Assembly (NCBI GenBank): GCA_037974335.1
Contig: CM075743.1
Coordinates: 7,575,449 to 7,639,448 of the forward strand
Direction of reading: 5' to 3'
Length of the DNA stretch: 64,000 bases
DNA from: Prionace glauca
Taxonomy: Eukaryota > Chordata > Chondrichthyes > Carcharhiniformes > Carcharhinidae
The notes under the pieces were generated by a model. The model was not told the DNA's origin, ran no database searches, and saw only the letters and a program-made list of their open reading frames with translations. Positions 23,401-38,400 of this stretch are shown piece by piece (position 1 is the first letter of the stretch; each line of letters begins with the position of its first letter). Position numbers and translations under genes: made by a program.

Positions 23401-26400
23401 TTTTAAGCTTACTTCTGGTAGCCACTTGTTACAATCTGGCGTCTGTTGATTGAAAGAGTGGAGGACACAAATTCAAAAGTAACTTTCAAAAGGGAATTGG
23501 ATAGATATTTGAAGAAGAAAATTTGCAGAGTAAGAATGAGCAAGGGCGGCACAGTGGCACACTGGTTAGCACTGATGCCTCACAGTGTTAGGGACCTTGG
23601 TTCGATTCTTGGCTTGGATCTGTGTGGAGTTTGCACATTCTTCCTGTGCCTGTGTGGGATTCCTCCAGGTGCTCCGGTTTCTCCCACAGTCCAAAGATGT
23701 GCAGGTTAGGTGGATTGGCCATGCTAAATTGCCCCTTAGTGTCAGGGGACTAGCTAGAGTAAATGTTTAGGGTTATGGGTTTAGGGTCTGGGTGGGATTG
23801 TGTTTAGTGCAGACTCAAAGGGCTGAATGGCCTCGTCCTGTGGGATTCTATGATTGTAATGTCAGAGTGACCAATGGGCTGTGTTATCTATGCAACTGTA
23901 CAGGGTTGTCGAGCCATTGAAGGATCCCAGCTGCACACAGACTGATTAAAGGGCTGATCCACTGTGACCTGGGGCCTTGTGGACACAGCCGAGGCTCCAG
24001 CATTAACTTGCGCTACCTTACATCATCAGCAGGAGGCAGTGGAGTTGACTAGACATCCCAAGAGCATAAAACACTTGACTCGGTTTATGAAATTGTTTCA
24101 TGCACTCACTCTAGTGGCTGAAGAACTCTCGGATTGTTGGTGGGTGTGATGACTATATCCATTGTAGATTGGCTTGTGCTATTTCTCTCACGTTTCTCTC
24201 CCAAATCATTGAATGGTCTGAAATAATGAGGGGGAATATAAATTAATCTGTCTGCTCAGTTCTTCATCTCTGCTGGGCTTTGCTCCCATGTTTTCTCCCC
24301 CATTTCCATTAGCTGGAGGTGAGTTTCCAAATCAATCATCAGCTCACTTCCTGATTAACTCAGCCTGAGCATTTAAGATGGTTAAACATGCTGGGGGCCA
24401 TCATACCAAAAACATTCTAAGTCCAGAATGAGTGTGAAAATGGGAGAGTTTCAGATCTGAGCTTTTGGAAATGCAAAGGAAAACCCACATCTACAAAATT
24501 GTATCCCTGTTCATACAGTGCTCTGAAAATATTTCTGTTTTGACCTTGCTTTAGAGGAAGTCAGCACGAAGACTTCCTGTAAAGCAAGAAAACCACAGAA
24601 CATTTTACAGTAAATGTCAGTTGAGTGTTCAACCAACTTGCATTATGCAGCCCTAGGCACCAAATCATTGAACAAACTTGGAGTGTTACAGTGCCGTATC
24701 TAAGCCAAATTATAGAATTATAAAATCCCTGTTATCCCTCTGTCACCCTAGTGTTATTCTGCTCATTGTATTAAAGACTGTGGGTGGAATTCTCCGACCC
24801 CGCTGGTCTATGCCAGAAACTCCTTCCTGGCTGTCAATGGGCTTTCCCATTGTCCACAACCTGTCCGCTACAATTTCAGTGGCGGGTGGGAGAATTCCGA
24901 CCTGTATCTGCCACATTGAATAAGTCCGATTGTTCAAAGATCAACAGGGCAGTAACTTTAACATCTAGTTTTCTTTACTTCAGAGCCAACTGGTCAGCAA
25001 TGGAAAGTAATTCCTGTCCTCCGCTATTGTTCATCAGGCAGGCGGATTAAGCAACATGGCTCAGGGGGATTCTGGGCATGTGCTGAGATACATAATCTTC
25101 GTTGAAATGTGAATAATTATTTGTTTAGTTATTCCATCATGGGATGTGGGCATCCATTAGAAGGCCAGCATTTGTTGTCCATCCCTAATTGCCCTTAAGC
25201 TGAGTGGCTTACCAGGCCATTTCAGAGGGTGGTTAAGAGTCAAGCGCATTGTTGAGGATCTGGAGTCACTTGTAGGCCAGACGGGGTAAGGATGGCAGAT
25301 TTCCTTCCCTAAAGGGCATTGGTGAACAGGATGGGTTTTTTCTGACAATCAATGATACTTTCATAGCCACCATTATGGAGGCTACCTCTCAAATCTGAAC
25401 TTTTTTATTAATTGAATTGAAATGGCACCAGCTACCCTGGTGGGATGCGAACCCATGCCCCCTGAGTATTAACCTGGGTCTTTAGCACCATCACCGTCAC
25501 ATCATAGTCTCCTGCCCCAACTTTCATTTTCTCAGGTTCAGGAGAAATATCTTGCCAGCAGGGAGACTTTATTGGACCTTTGGATGTACAAATATCAAGT
25601 GAGGGCAGATTTCAGATTGGCTGTGGCAGAACTTGGGATCAAACAGATGGATAATGATGTAAAGGCTTGTGAGTGAACAATGACACAATTGGAATCCACT
25701 TCTTAACAATGAGTCAGCAAATTCAGGAAGGAAAACGATTAAAGATATCTGGCAGCATCAGTAACTGTAATGAGAAAGCATTCTTAAACACTCAGTCCAT
25801 CAGGCAAACCAGCCTCCCATCTATTGACTCTGTCTACACTTCCCACTGCCTTAGCAAAGCAGCCAGCATAATTAAGGACCTCACGCAGCCCGGACATTTT
25901 CTCTTCCACCTTCTTTTGTTGGGAAGAAGATACAAAGTCTGAGGTCATGTACCAACCGACTCAAAAACAACTCCTTCCCTGCTGCTGTCAGACTTTTGAA
26001 TGGACCTACCCTGCATTAAGTTGATCTCTCTCTACACTCTAGCTATGACTGTAGCACTACATTCTGCACTCTCTCATTTCCTTCTCTATGAACGGCATGC
26101 TTTGTCTGCATAGCATGCAAGAAACAATACTTTTCACTGTAAGTTAATACATGTGACAATAATAAATCAAATCAAATCAAACTGACTGCTGACTAAACTC
26201 AGTTTCCAGTATTCTTCCGTAGAGTCAGAATTTTGACCTCGGCGCATTTGCCAAACTGGACACAGAACAAGCATTGCCCCTCTCCCCCACCCCTCCTCAC
26301 CCCTGCCTAGAAACAGTCATGAACTAACTGGGCTGGCAGCTACATTCTGGTTCGTGTGGCTAGGGGCAAGTTCTTAAAGAGCAGTGACACAGGCTGCTGC

Positions 26401-29400
26401 GTTCACATTAGTACAAGCAAGAATAACAGGCCCTCTATTCTGAAGTCCTTGAAAGGGTATTAATTTAATTAAATAGATTGAGTCACAAGAGTTACCTTTC
26501 ACTTTCCCGGCTGATGATTTTCTGAAGTTCTTTGGGCAGCGTTGTTGTTGTGAGAGCTGTAAAAGCAATAAGAATAACAATGATGCGTCAATATTCAACT
26601 GCAAATTTTCCAAAATATTCTGTTGCATATAGTTCTAACCTGCGAGGAACGCCATGTTTTTCATTTCAAAGAAGATTGTTCCCCTATGGATCATTTTTCC
26701 TCTACAGGCCTAACTGCAAGGAGCCGTTATCATTTTGTTGATAGCCTGACTTTCCCCGCAAGCTATCAAGTGCCTTCAATACTTTTTAGGACCCTGGTTT
26801 GATCTTCTTCATTCCCACCCCACCTCCAACTCCTCCTACCAAATAAAGGGAGGTGATGGCCGAGTGGTATTATCACTAGGTTATTAACCCAGAAGCTCAG
26901 CTAATGTTCTGGGAACCCAGGTTCGAATCCCACCATGGTGGATAGTGGAATTTGAATTCAATAAAAAACACCTGGAATTAAGAATCTACTGATGAAACCA
27001 TTGTCGATTGTTGGTTCACTAATGTCCTTTAGAACATAGAACATTACAGCGCAGAACAGGCCCTTCGGCCCACGATGTTGCGCCGACCAGTTTTTTTAAA
27101 AAAACACTGAGCCACTAATCTAAACCAATCCCTTTTCATCCATAAACCTATCCACAGATCTCTTAAACGCCCCCAAACTAGGTGCATTTACAACCACAGC
27201 AGGCAGGGCATTCCAATCCCTCACCACCCTCTGGGTGAGAACCTACCCCTGACATCCGTCCTATAACTACCACCCCTTAATTTAAAGCCATGCCCCTCGT
27301 GCTAGCATTCTCCATCCAAGGAAAAAGGCTATCACTATCCACCCTATCTAAACCTCTAATCATCTTATATGTTTTAATAAGATCCCCTCTTAGCCGCCTT
27401 CTTTCCAGCGAAAACAACCCCAAATCCCTCAGTCTCTCCTCATATGACCTCCCCTCCATACCAGGCAACATCCTGGTAAACCTCCTCTGCACCCTCTCCA
27501 AAGCCTCCACGTCCTTCCTGTAATGTGGGGACCAGAACTGCACACAGTACTCCAAGTGCGGCCGCACCAGAGTTGTGTACAGTTGCAACGTGATGCTGCT
27601 ACTCTTAAATTCAATCCCCCTACCAATAAACGCCAAGACACTGTATGCCTTCTTAACAACAAGATTCCCAACTTTCAGGGATCTATGTACACATACACCT
27701 AGATCCCTCTGCTCCTCCACACTATTCAAAATCCTCCCGTTAGCCCTATACTGTACACATCTGTTACTCCTACCGAAATGAATTACCTCACACTTCTCCG
27801 CATTAAACTCCATCTGCCACCTCGCGGCCCAGCTCTGCAACCTGTCTAGGTCACCCTGCAAACTATGACACCCTTCCTCACAATCTACCACACCACCGAC
27901 TTTGGTGTCATCAGAAACTTACTAATCCACCCAACTATACCCTCATCCAGATCATTAATAAAAATTACAAACAGCAGTGGCCCCAAAACCCCTGAGGCAC
28001 ACCGCTCGTAACCGAACTCCATGACGAATATTCACCATCAACCACCACCCTCTGTCTCCTATCTGCCAGCCAATTCCTGATCCAAGTACCTAGATTACCC
28101 CCAATCCCATACATCTGCATTTTCTGCAGAAGCCTACCATGGTGAACCTTATCAAACGCCTTGCTAAAATCCATATGTACCACGTCAACTGCCTTACCCC
28201 CATCCACCTCTTTGGTCACTTTTTCAAAGAACTCAATAAGGTTAGTAAGGCACGACCTACCTGCTACAAAACCATGCTGACTGTCTCTAATCAATTCATT
28301 ACTCTCCAAATAACTATAAATCCTATCCCTAATAATTCTTTCTAAAACCTTGCCCACAACAGAAGTAAGACTCACCGGTCTATAATTCCCGGGGAAGTCT
28401 CTGTTCCCCTTCTTAAACAATGGGACAACATTCACTGTCCTCCAATCTTCCGGTACTATACCAGAGACCAATGATGACCTGAAGATCAGAGCCAGAGGCT
28501 CTGCAATCACCTCTCTGGCCTCCCAGAGAATCCTAGGGTAAATCCCATCCAGACCAGGGGACTGATCTATTTTCAAGCCCTCTAGAATATCCAGCACATC
28601 CCTGGTTTCAACTGCAATACTTTCTATTTTACACCCCTGCACCCCAGTGTCCTCCACAGCTACATTCATGTCCCCCTGCGTGAACACCGAAGAGAAATAT
28701 TGGTTCAATGCCTCTCCAATCTCTTCCGGTTCCACACACAACTTCCCTCTACTGTCTATAACTGGCCCTAATCTTGCCTAACCAACCTTCTGTTCTTGAC
28801 ATACCTATAGAACGCCTTAGGATTCTCCTTAATCCTATCAGCCAAAGTCATCTCATGTCCTCTTTTAGCCCCTCTTAACTCCCTCTTCAACTCCCTCCTA
28901 GCCAATCTAAAGCTTTCTAATGCACTATCTGAGCCTTTAGGGAAGGAAATCTGCTGTCTTTATCCAGTCTGGCCTACGTGTAAACCCATACCCCAGATGT
29001 GGTTGACTCTCAACTTCTCTCCAAGGACAACTAGGGATGAGTAATAAATGCTGGCCAGCCAGCGATGCCCATGTCCCATGAATGAATAAAAAAGAAGCAA
29101 AGACATCATTAGCTGAAATCTAGTGGGGCAATCTCATTTGAATCATAGAATCCCTATAGTGCAGAAGGAGGCCCTTCAGTCCATTGAGCTTGGACCAACA
29201 ACAATCCCACCTCGGCCCCTTAAACCCACTGTGATGACTTCAGCCAGGCTAATGGGGCAGCCTTGCTAGATTATGAACTGTCTAATGAGTCCTAATTGAT
29301 GGTTAAATCAGGGAGCCTGTGCTCCCTGTTTAAAGCAGGTGTGTCAGTCTCTCAGCCTGCGTTCAGCAGGGAGCGACTGGAGAGCTGGCTGTGTACAGAT

Positions 29401-32400
29401 GTATGGTGTAAATAAAGTAACTCGGTGACCGGACTTTCGCTTCTGTGGAGTTATTACACCAGATATTTACCCCACTCATCTCCCTGACACTAAAGGGCAA
29501 TTAGGCATGACCAATCAACCTAACCCGCATATCTTTGGAGTTTGTTGGTGATTGTGTAAATGACTTTCTGATCAAACGGCAAGGCATGTTGGAACTATTG
29601 TAGTGATCATGTGGGTTGGTCTGAGATTCGGTCGACTTCCACCCCACACTGTTATTGGGTTCCAATGTATTTCAGACTTTGGCACGATCGAATGCTGCAG
29701 CATTAGCAAATCACCTTACTATTCCCTGACAGCTCAGATCTGGGAAGTTTTTTGCACCAGTTATTGCTGGCTGTGATGTGTGTTTGTTTCTGTTCACTGC
29801 CGCATTGCAAGTAGCTGAAAAAAGTGTTGTTTATTATACACAGTCCTTTGCAGCCAATCTAACTAATCAACACAATAGCCTGAATTTCAACATGACACCT
29901 TTCTGGCCCAGGTGACCCACAAGGATAGTTGTTGGACTGAACTCTTCTGCTTTTGCTTTCTGTAGCTTGAGATTCCTCACATGCTTTTTACATGTGCTGT
30001 CCACTGACTGTTTGGGGCAAAGAAACACTTCAGTAGGAATAACTCTTTTCTTTAATTCCTTCATTGGATGTGGCATCACTAGCAAGGTCAGAGTTAGTTG
30101 TCCACCCTTACTTGCTCTTGAGGAGGTAGTGCTGAGCTGTTTCTTAAACCGGGTGGCATGGTAGCACAGTGGTTAGCACTGCTGCCTCACAATGCCAAGG
30201 ACCTGGGTTCAATTCCTGGCTTGGGTTACTGTCTGTGCAGATTTTGCACATTCTCCCCGTGTTGGCGTGGGTTTCCTTTGGGTGCTCTGGTTTCTTCCCA
30301 CAGTCCGAAAAATGGGCTGGTTAGTTGGATTGGCCATGCTAAATTCTCCCTCAGTGTACCCGAACAGGCACTGGATTGTGGCGACTCAGGGATTTTCACA
30401 GTGACTTCATTGCAGTGTTAATGTAAACCTTCTTGTGACACTAATAAATAATACAGGAAGAGAATCCCGCCAGCAGGAAGTATTGGAAAATTTTGACCCA
30501 TATCAGTTTTAATGGATTTTCCAAATACCAGTTAGATGACAAGTGTCAGGGATTAATGTGAGTTGTGCTAAATTTACTGAATGTTTAATGTGACTGGTTG
30601 TAGATTTGATGTTGGTATCTCTTTTCGTAGATTTGTCATATTAAAATGACATTGATACTCTGAGGAATCATTGCTCTTGCCAATTATCTTACATCCAAAT
30701 GGGATGACTGAATAGATAAGAATGTTAGCATTAGTATGTACTTTAAATTAATTGAATAAATAATTTAACTTCATTTAATTAATGATCCCCCCACAACATT
30801 AAAAGGCAAAAATTATAAAAGTCAGTCATCCTTTCCATATTTAATACAAATAGTTATTCCACTCAAGCTTTTCTTCAAAATTGTGACAGAGATGGATAGG
30901 CTAGATGTAGAAAAATATGTTTCCACTTCTGTGAAATCCAAAACTAAGGGCCATTAATTGTAGATAGTCAGGAGTAAATCCAATAATGTATTCCGGAGAA
31001 ACATCTTTCCCCAGACAACCACAAATGTTTCCACCCTGGAGTTTACCCTACTTGGAAATAATATATTGTCATCTCTTCACTGTCACTGAGGCAAAATCCT
31101 GGTATTCCCACACTGACAGCACTGTGGGTGTATCTACTCCACATGGACTGCAGTGGTTCAAGAAGACAGCTCACCACCACCTTCTCAAGGACAATTAAGA
31201 ATGGGCAATTAATGCCGGTCTGGACAGTGACATTATTGGGGAACAAAAAGAAGTTTCACAACACCAGGTTAAAATCCACAGGATTATTTGGTAGCACAAA
31301 GAGCAAAGAACAAAATCAGCTCGGGAAACAGGCCCTTCGGCCCAACGAGCCCGCGCCGCCATCTCAGCACCACCAGTCCACATCTCTACCCATGACCCCT
31401 ATCTAGTGTTTTATGGGCATCCAGATTGAGGGAAACTGATTTCGGGACAATTTATTCCTGCCAATCAGCCTAACAGCACATCTTTGGGGTGTGGGAGGAA
31501 ACCGGAGCACCCGGAGAAAACCCACGCAAGCACGGGGAGAATGCGCAAACTCCCACAGACACCGGCCCAAATCCATGTGTCTGCACAGCAATCAGCGATA
31601 GTCACTGAACTGTCGTCTTGCCCAGTATCTGGTCCAGTTTAGGCACACACTAACGACATGAAGCACTGGGCCAATCCTGAACAACCAAGAGCAGCCCCAG
31701 TACGACCCATTGCGTGTATGTCCCTCGTTGGACACGAGGTGGACCGACTTAAAACCTGTGAATGAAGAGAAAAAAACATTATTATCATACTATACCCATT
31801 TACATTACCAGGGACGTCCCAATGCTGATGACCCTTATTTAAAAGGTTCTCCTATATCCACCCATCTCCAACTCAGTCATGTGCCTGTCTAAGTTACTCT
31901 TAAATGATCTAGCGTGTTTGCCTCCACCACCTTACTTGGCAGAGCATTCCATACCCCCACTACCCTCTGTGTGAAAAACCTCCCTCTAATATCTGTGTTG
32001 TACCGCTCCCCCCTCACCTTAAGTCCATGGCCCCTTGTCCTACCTGTCTCTATTATAGGAAATAGCTTACCTCTGTTTACTCTATCTATACCCTTCATAA
32101 TCTTATATTCCTCTATTAGATATCCCCCACAAGCTTTCGGAGCACTCTGAAATCTAGTGGCGTTTGTTACCAAATAAACCTGTTGGACTTTAACCTGGTG
32201 TTGTGAGACTTCTTACTGTGTTTACCCCAGTCCAACCCGACATCTCCACATCATGATCACCGTGGGGAACAAAAACCAAATGATATTGGTCCTAAATGTC
32301 ATGCAGTGATGTTAGCAGAGGTTCACACTGAGTGGAATTTAATATAAACTAACCTCAGCAGCGTGCGCTGTACCATTTCCATATCATTTGAAACTGATAA

Positions 32401-35400
32401 ATTGAGGAATTGAGTCTGACAGACACTACCAGTAGGCCAGTTTGAGAACTTAAGTAAGCAGAGGCATCTCTTCAGAAAGATTAATGATTGGGCAAAAGTA
32501 TGGCATATGGACTAAAATGTGAAAATATGTGAGGTAATCTACTTTGGTCAAAGGAACAGATGTGCAGAGCATTTTCTAAATGGTGAGAAATTAGGAAGTG
32601 TAGGTGCACAAAGACACCTGAGTGTCTTTGTCTATAAGTCACTGAAGGCTAGCATGAAGGTTTTCTTCCCTAAAAGACAAAAGTGAACCAGATGGCTTTT
32701 TCCAGCAATCAAACAATGGTTTCATGGTCATCATTAGACTTTTAATTCCAGATTTCTTTTATTGAATTCAAATTCCACCTTCTGCTGTGGTGGGATTCAT
32801 ACCCAGGTCCCCAGGGCATTACTCTGGATCACTAGTCCGGCGACAATACCACTATACCATCACCTCCCTCTCAGCAAGCTATTAGAAAGGCTAATGGAAT
32901 GTTTTGCCTTTGTCGCAAGAGAATTAGAGTACAGGAGTTGCTTCAATTGTATAGGAGCTTGGTTAGAGTGCACCTAGAACACCGCAGGCAGTTTTGGTCC
33001 CCTTACCTCAGAAAGGATATTATAGTCACAGAGATAGTGCAATGAAGGTTCACCAGGTTTGTTCCCAGGATGGTGGGACAGTCTTATGAAAAGAGATTGG
33101 GCAGCCTAGGCATGTACTCTCTAGACTTCCAAAGAATGAGAGGTAGTCTCATTGAAATGGACTAAATACTTAAAGGAATAGATAGGGTGCTAGTGAGATG
33201 TTTCCCTTGGTTGGGAATCCTAGGACCAGGTTGCATAATTTGAAAATAATAAGCAATGCCACTTAAATGAGGAAAAGTTTCTTTGCATAGAGGGTGGTGA
33301 ATTTTTGGAATTCTCTGTCCCAGAGGGCTGTGGAAGTCACTGTGCATGTTTAAAGTAGATATTGATGGATTTCTGATTAACAATAAAGAGATGGGGGAAA
33401 GTGTGGGTAAAAGGCATTAAAGTGTCTGATCAGCCATGATCATATTGAATGGTGGAGCAGGCTCGATGGGCTGAATGGCTGACTTCTTTTTCTATGTTCC
33501 TAAGGCATGCCAGCACTGGGGGAACTGAGGCACTCCTTTTTCCAAATGTGTTGGTATCATGCACTCCCAAATCAATACGACATACAGAGTGAGCCAACTT
33601 CACATCATCCCAATAGGATGTATGAACACTGCCCTTAAAATATTTTCTTTATGGCATCTTCACATCAACCTTTATTATGATCTTTGAGTGATACTAGACA
33701 GCTTTACTTTGACAATTCTCATTGTTCCACCATTGGAAGTTGAGGCTTCAGCTGCCAAGTATCAAGCTCCCTCCCTAAACCTCAGCACCTCTCTAGCCTT
33801 CTCTGCTCAAAATGGCCTCTTTGGCAATGTTTTGTGATCATATGTTCCAATGCTCCTTATGTGGCTTGGTGTCGAATCTTGTTTGATATTGCTGCTGTGA
33901 TCAGCCTGGGACAGGTTTCTACATTTAAGGCACAAAAATGCATATTAGGAGGCAGGGTGGCAATGGTGATGACCAAGTGATATTATCACTAGACTATCAA
34001 TCCACAAACTGAGCTCACATTCTGGAGATCCAGGTTCGAATCCTGCAATGGCAGGCGGTGGAATTTGAATTCACTAAAAAATATCTGGAATTAGGCATCT
34101 ACTGATGGCCATGGAACCATTATTGATTATTGGAAAAATCCATCTGGTTCACCTAATGTCCTTTGGGGAAGTACAGCTGCCGTCCTTACCTGGTCTGGCC
34201 TACATGTTACTCCAGAACCATGTGGTTGACTCTCAACTGCCCTCTGAAATAGCTTAGCAAGCCACTCAGTTGCAAGATGGCAGCTCACCACCACCTTCTC
34301 AAGGGTAACTAGGGATGAGCTTTAAATGTTGGTCAGCCAGTGACACCCATGTCCCATGAATGAAAATAATAAAAATATTGTCATTGTACCATGCCTACTG
34401 AAAACTAAAATTAAACAAATATTACACCTATATTTTAATCAAAGGAATGAATCTACTCCTGTTTGACTAGCCCAGAATCAATAACAGAAACAACTGGGCA
34501 CTTTCCAAAGGAGGTGGATAGAAGCAATATGGAGAAGTAATTGGAAAAGCAAATATAATTTTGCAAGACATTGCCAGAATGGTGAAACACCATGTTATAA
34601 AGACCATCTGAGATTTTCCAATGACGCATATCCTTCCTCAACTTTCCATATTAGGTCACCGTCCAGTTCAATGTCCTGGCAGAGGTACATCAACTTGGAC
34701 ATCAAGACCTCCCAAGTATGGGTGGAGCCATGTTTGGATTGAATACCTAGGCATGCTGTTGTGTAAAAGTGGTGTGGAGTTAATGGAGGGGACAAAACCT
34801 TAGGAGTGGCATCATGCTACTTTGAAAGGAGGTGACGGATGTGGTGACATAGTGGTATTATCACAGGACGAGTAATCCAGGGACCCAGGGTGATGCTCTG
34901 AGGACCTAGGTTTGAATCCCACCATGGCAGATGGTGGAATTTGAATTAAATGAAAGAAAATCTAGAATTGAAAGTCTAATGATGACCATGATGGTTATTA
35001 ATGGTTGTAAAAACGCATCTGGTTTACTAATATCCTTTAGGGAAGGAAATCTGGGGCGGCCTGATGGCATAGTGGTTAGTACTGCTGCCGCACAGCACCA
35101 GGGATCCGGGTTCAATTCCAGGCTTTGGTCGCTGTGGGGTTTGTACATTCCTTCATGTTTGTGTGGGTTTACTCCAGGCGCTCCAGTTTCCTCCTACTGT
35201 CCAAAGATGTGTGGGTTAGGTGGATTGGTCATGCTAAATTGCCTCTTAGCAATTTAGCAGGGGCCTAACTAGGGTAAATGCATAGAATTATGTGGTTAAG
35301 GACCTAGGTGAGATTGTGGTTGGTGCAGACTCGATGGGCTGAATGTCTTCTTTTGGCACTGCTAGATTCTGTGATTCTATGTATCAGATGGATTTTCCGG

Positions 35401-38400
35401 GGAAGCTATTCCAGATACTCCTCACCTCGCGTCTGCCGAGGTATAAGACTTTGGAGGATGAGAGGGAATTGGGAGAAGTTTGATTTACTCCTCTGTTATA
35501 AAGCTTTCTATGATTCTGTGCAAGTGCTTCAGGCAATGGGCGTAATGAATGAGGCAAAGCCCAAAGATCCAATTCACCCCCCAAATGCCAACACTTCCAT
35601 CCGTACCGGATCACCTCCTCTCTCTAAGAAAATCTTTATTTGCTAAGGGATTAGATGAAGCCAATGACGTGTGTTGCAACAGCCCCTCATAGCAGAACAT
35701 GTCACATTTTGTTTCAGTATATAGAAACTACTTATCAGGAAGAAATAAACATTTGTCTTACGTTCAAAAACATTCAGTTGTAAAGGAACCATTTTATCGT
35801 AACCGATGATTGTTATTCCACACCAGTAAAGCCCCTCGTCCTCCATGGATAGTTCCGTCAAGGTGACTGCAAACACTCCACTGGTCCGGTTATCCATAGC
35901 AATTATCCTACCATCGCTGTATGCATTCTGTTTTACAGTTCTGGCAATCACAACGCATGATTCCCTCTCTGACCCCTTGCACAAGTACTTCTCGTGGTGT
36001 TGGTAATATGGTACTTGATACTGGCACTTTAACGTGACAGCTTCCCCTAAAGTCCCGTGCACTTGTTTGTAGCTCGGTATTCTAACTGCAAGAATAAAGG
36101 ACAGTACATCGTTGCTGAAGGTTAGTGGAGTAAAATGCTGGTAAAACAGAGTGACAAATATCACAAGGCAACTTATAGACGTTCGTTCAACCCTTCACAC
36201 CTATGCTGGCTGTCTGAAAGAACTAAACTACAAGCAAAACACTACGGATGCTGGAATCTGAAACAAAAATGCTGGAGAAATGCGACAGGTCCAGCAGCAT
36301 CTGTGTAGCGAGAAAATAGAGTTAATGTTTCTCGCTGGAAAGACGGAGGGGCAACTTCATTGAAGTCTACAAAATTATGAGGGGCATGGACAGACTGGAT
36401 GGTCAGAAGCTTTTTCCCAGGGTTGAAGAGTCAATTAGTGGGGGGGCACGGGATTAATGTGCAAGGGGCAAGGTTTAAAGGAGATGTACAAGGAAGTTTT
36501 TTACCCGTAAGGTGGTGGGTGCCTAGAACTCGTTGCCGGGGAAGGTAGTGGAAGCAGATACAACAGTGAGTTTTAAGGGGCACCTGGACAAGTACATGAA
36601 TAGGATGAGAATGGAGGGATATGGTCCCTGGAAGGGTAGGAGATTTTAGTTCAGTCAGGCAGCATGGTAGGTGCAAGTTTGGAGGGCCATTCCTGTGCTG
36701 TAATTTTCTTTGTTCTTTGTTTCGAGTCTGGAAGATTCTTCTCCAGGTCAAGGGGTAGACAATTAGGACTAAGATGAAGAAATACTTCTTTATCAGGTGG
36801 GAGTTAGCCTGTGGAAATCTCTACCACGGAAGGCTGTGGAGGCCAGTCACTGATTGCATTCAAGAAAGAAATGGATAATGTTAAAAACTTTTTGATGGCA
36901 GCAAAAGGTCCAAAGATGTGTGGGTTAGGTTGATTGGCCATGCTAAAATTGTCCCTTAGTGCCCCTGAGATGCGTAGGTTAGAGAGATTAGCGGATAAAT
37001 ATGTAGGGATATGGGGGTAGGGCCTGGGTGAGATTGTGGTCAGTGCAGACTCGATGGGCCAAATGGCCTCTTTCTGCACTGTAGGGTTTCTACGATTCTA
37101 GGTATGGGGAGAAAGGAGGATTGAGCCATGATCATATTGAATAGTGGAGAAAACTTGAAGGGCTGAATGGCTTAATCTTATTCCTACTTCCTATGTTTCT
37201 ATGTTTCCAAGAAAATACATCCTCTCCCCAACACCATTTTAAAAATCTATCACCCATTTCATGCCTTTGGGATTTGGATACCCTCTTCAGGCTCTCACGT
37301 AATTGTCGTCTGAATTTTAAGGATAGTGGGGGCTTGTCTCCCACTATTCCTGCAATTTAATGCCTCAAACTGCCCCCTTTACCCCATCCCCACGGCCCAG
37401 AAAGCTACTGGGGAGAGAATTAAAATTCAGATCTATGTTCTTTTTATACTAACTTACCAACAACTGCAGTTAGAAAGCCTCATAATAATTAGATTGATTT
37501 TAGTCCTCATGTGCTTAGCTGAAATGGTTTTGTTTTTGAAGAGCTCTTTGAACCCCACTCTCTTCCTTCAGACATGCATGGGCCACTGCCTTGTTCTTGC
37601 CTTTTTATTTAATATTTAAATAGAATATTTGGAGGGAGTGCAGAGGAGGTTTACTAGGCTAATACCGGAGTTGAGGGTGTTGAACTATGAGGAGAGACTG
37701 AATAAACTAGGCTTGTACTCGTTAGAGTTTAGAAGAATGAGGGGAGATCTCATTGAGACGTATAAGATGATGAATGGGATGGATAGGATAGAGGTGGAGA
37801 GACTCTTCCCGCTCAGAAAGGACAATAGGACTAGGGGGCACAGCCTCAAGGTAAAGGGGGGGGGGGGGCGGTTTAGAACGGAGTTGAGGAGGAACTTCTT
37901 CACTCAAAGGGTGGTGAATCTCTGGAATTCTCTGCCCGTTAGAGGCTGCCTCGCTAAATATTTTTAAGACGTGGGTTGATAGGTTTTTGATAGGCAAGGG
38001 GATTAAGGGTTATGGAGAGAGGGCGGGAAGGTGGAACTGAGACACGACAGATCAGCCATGATCTTATCGAATGGCGGGGCAGGCTCGAGGGGCTAGATGG
38101 CCTACTCCTGCTTCTATTTCTTATGTTCTTACATTCTTAATATATAATATGGTTCCAGTCAGATCTGCCCCCGCCACCTTCAGATCCATTCTACTCTGAC
38201 AAAGGCTGCTTTTCTGTTTCCCCTCTGGAGGAATAATTCCCCCATGGAGAAATAATTCACCTGGCTTCAACTTCCACCATCCTCATTTCCATCTGAATCT
38301 TCGCTGATTGTTCTCCATTTCTTACTGTGTGTCTCTCTCTTTTTCTCTCATTCTCTCTCTCTCTCTCCCTCTCTCTATCTCTCTGTTGGTGGGCTTTCTG

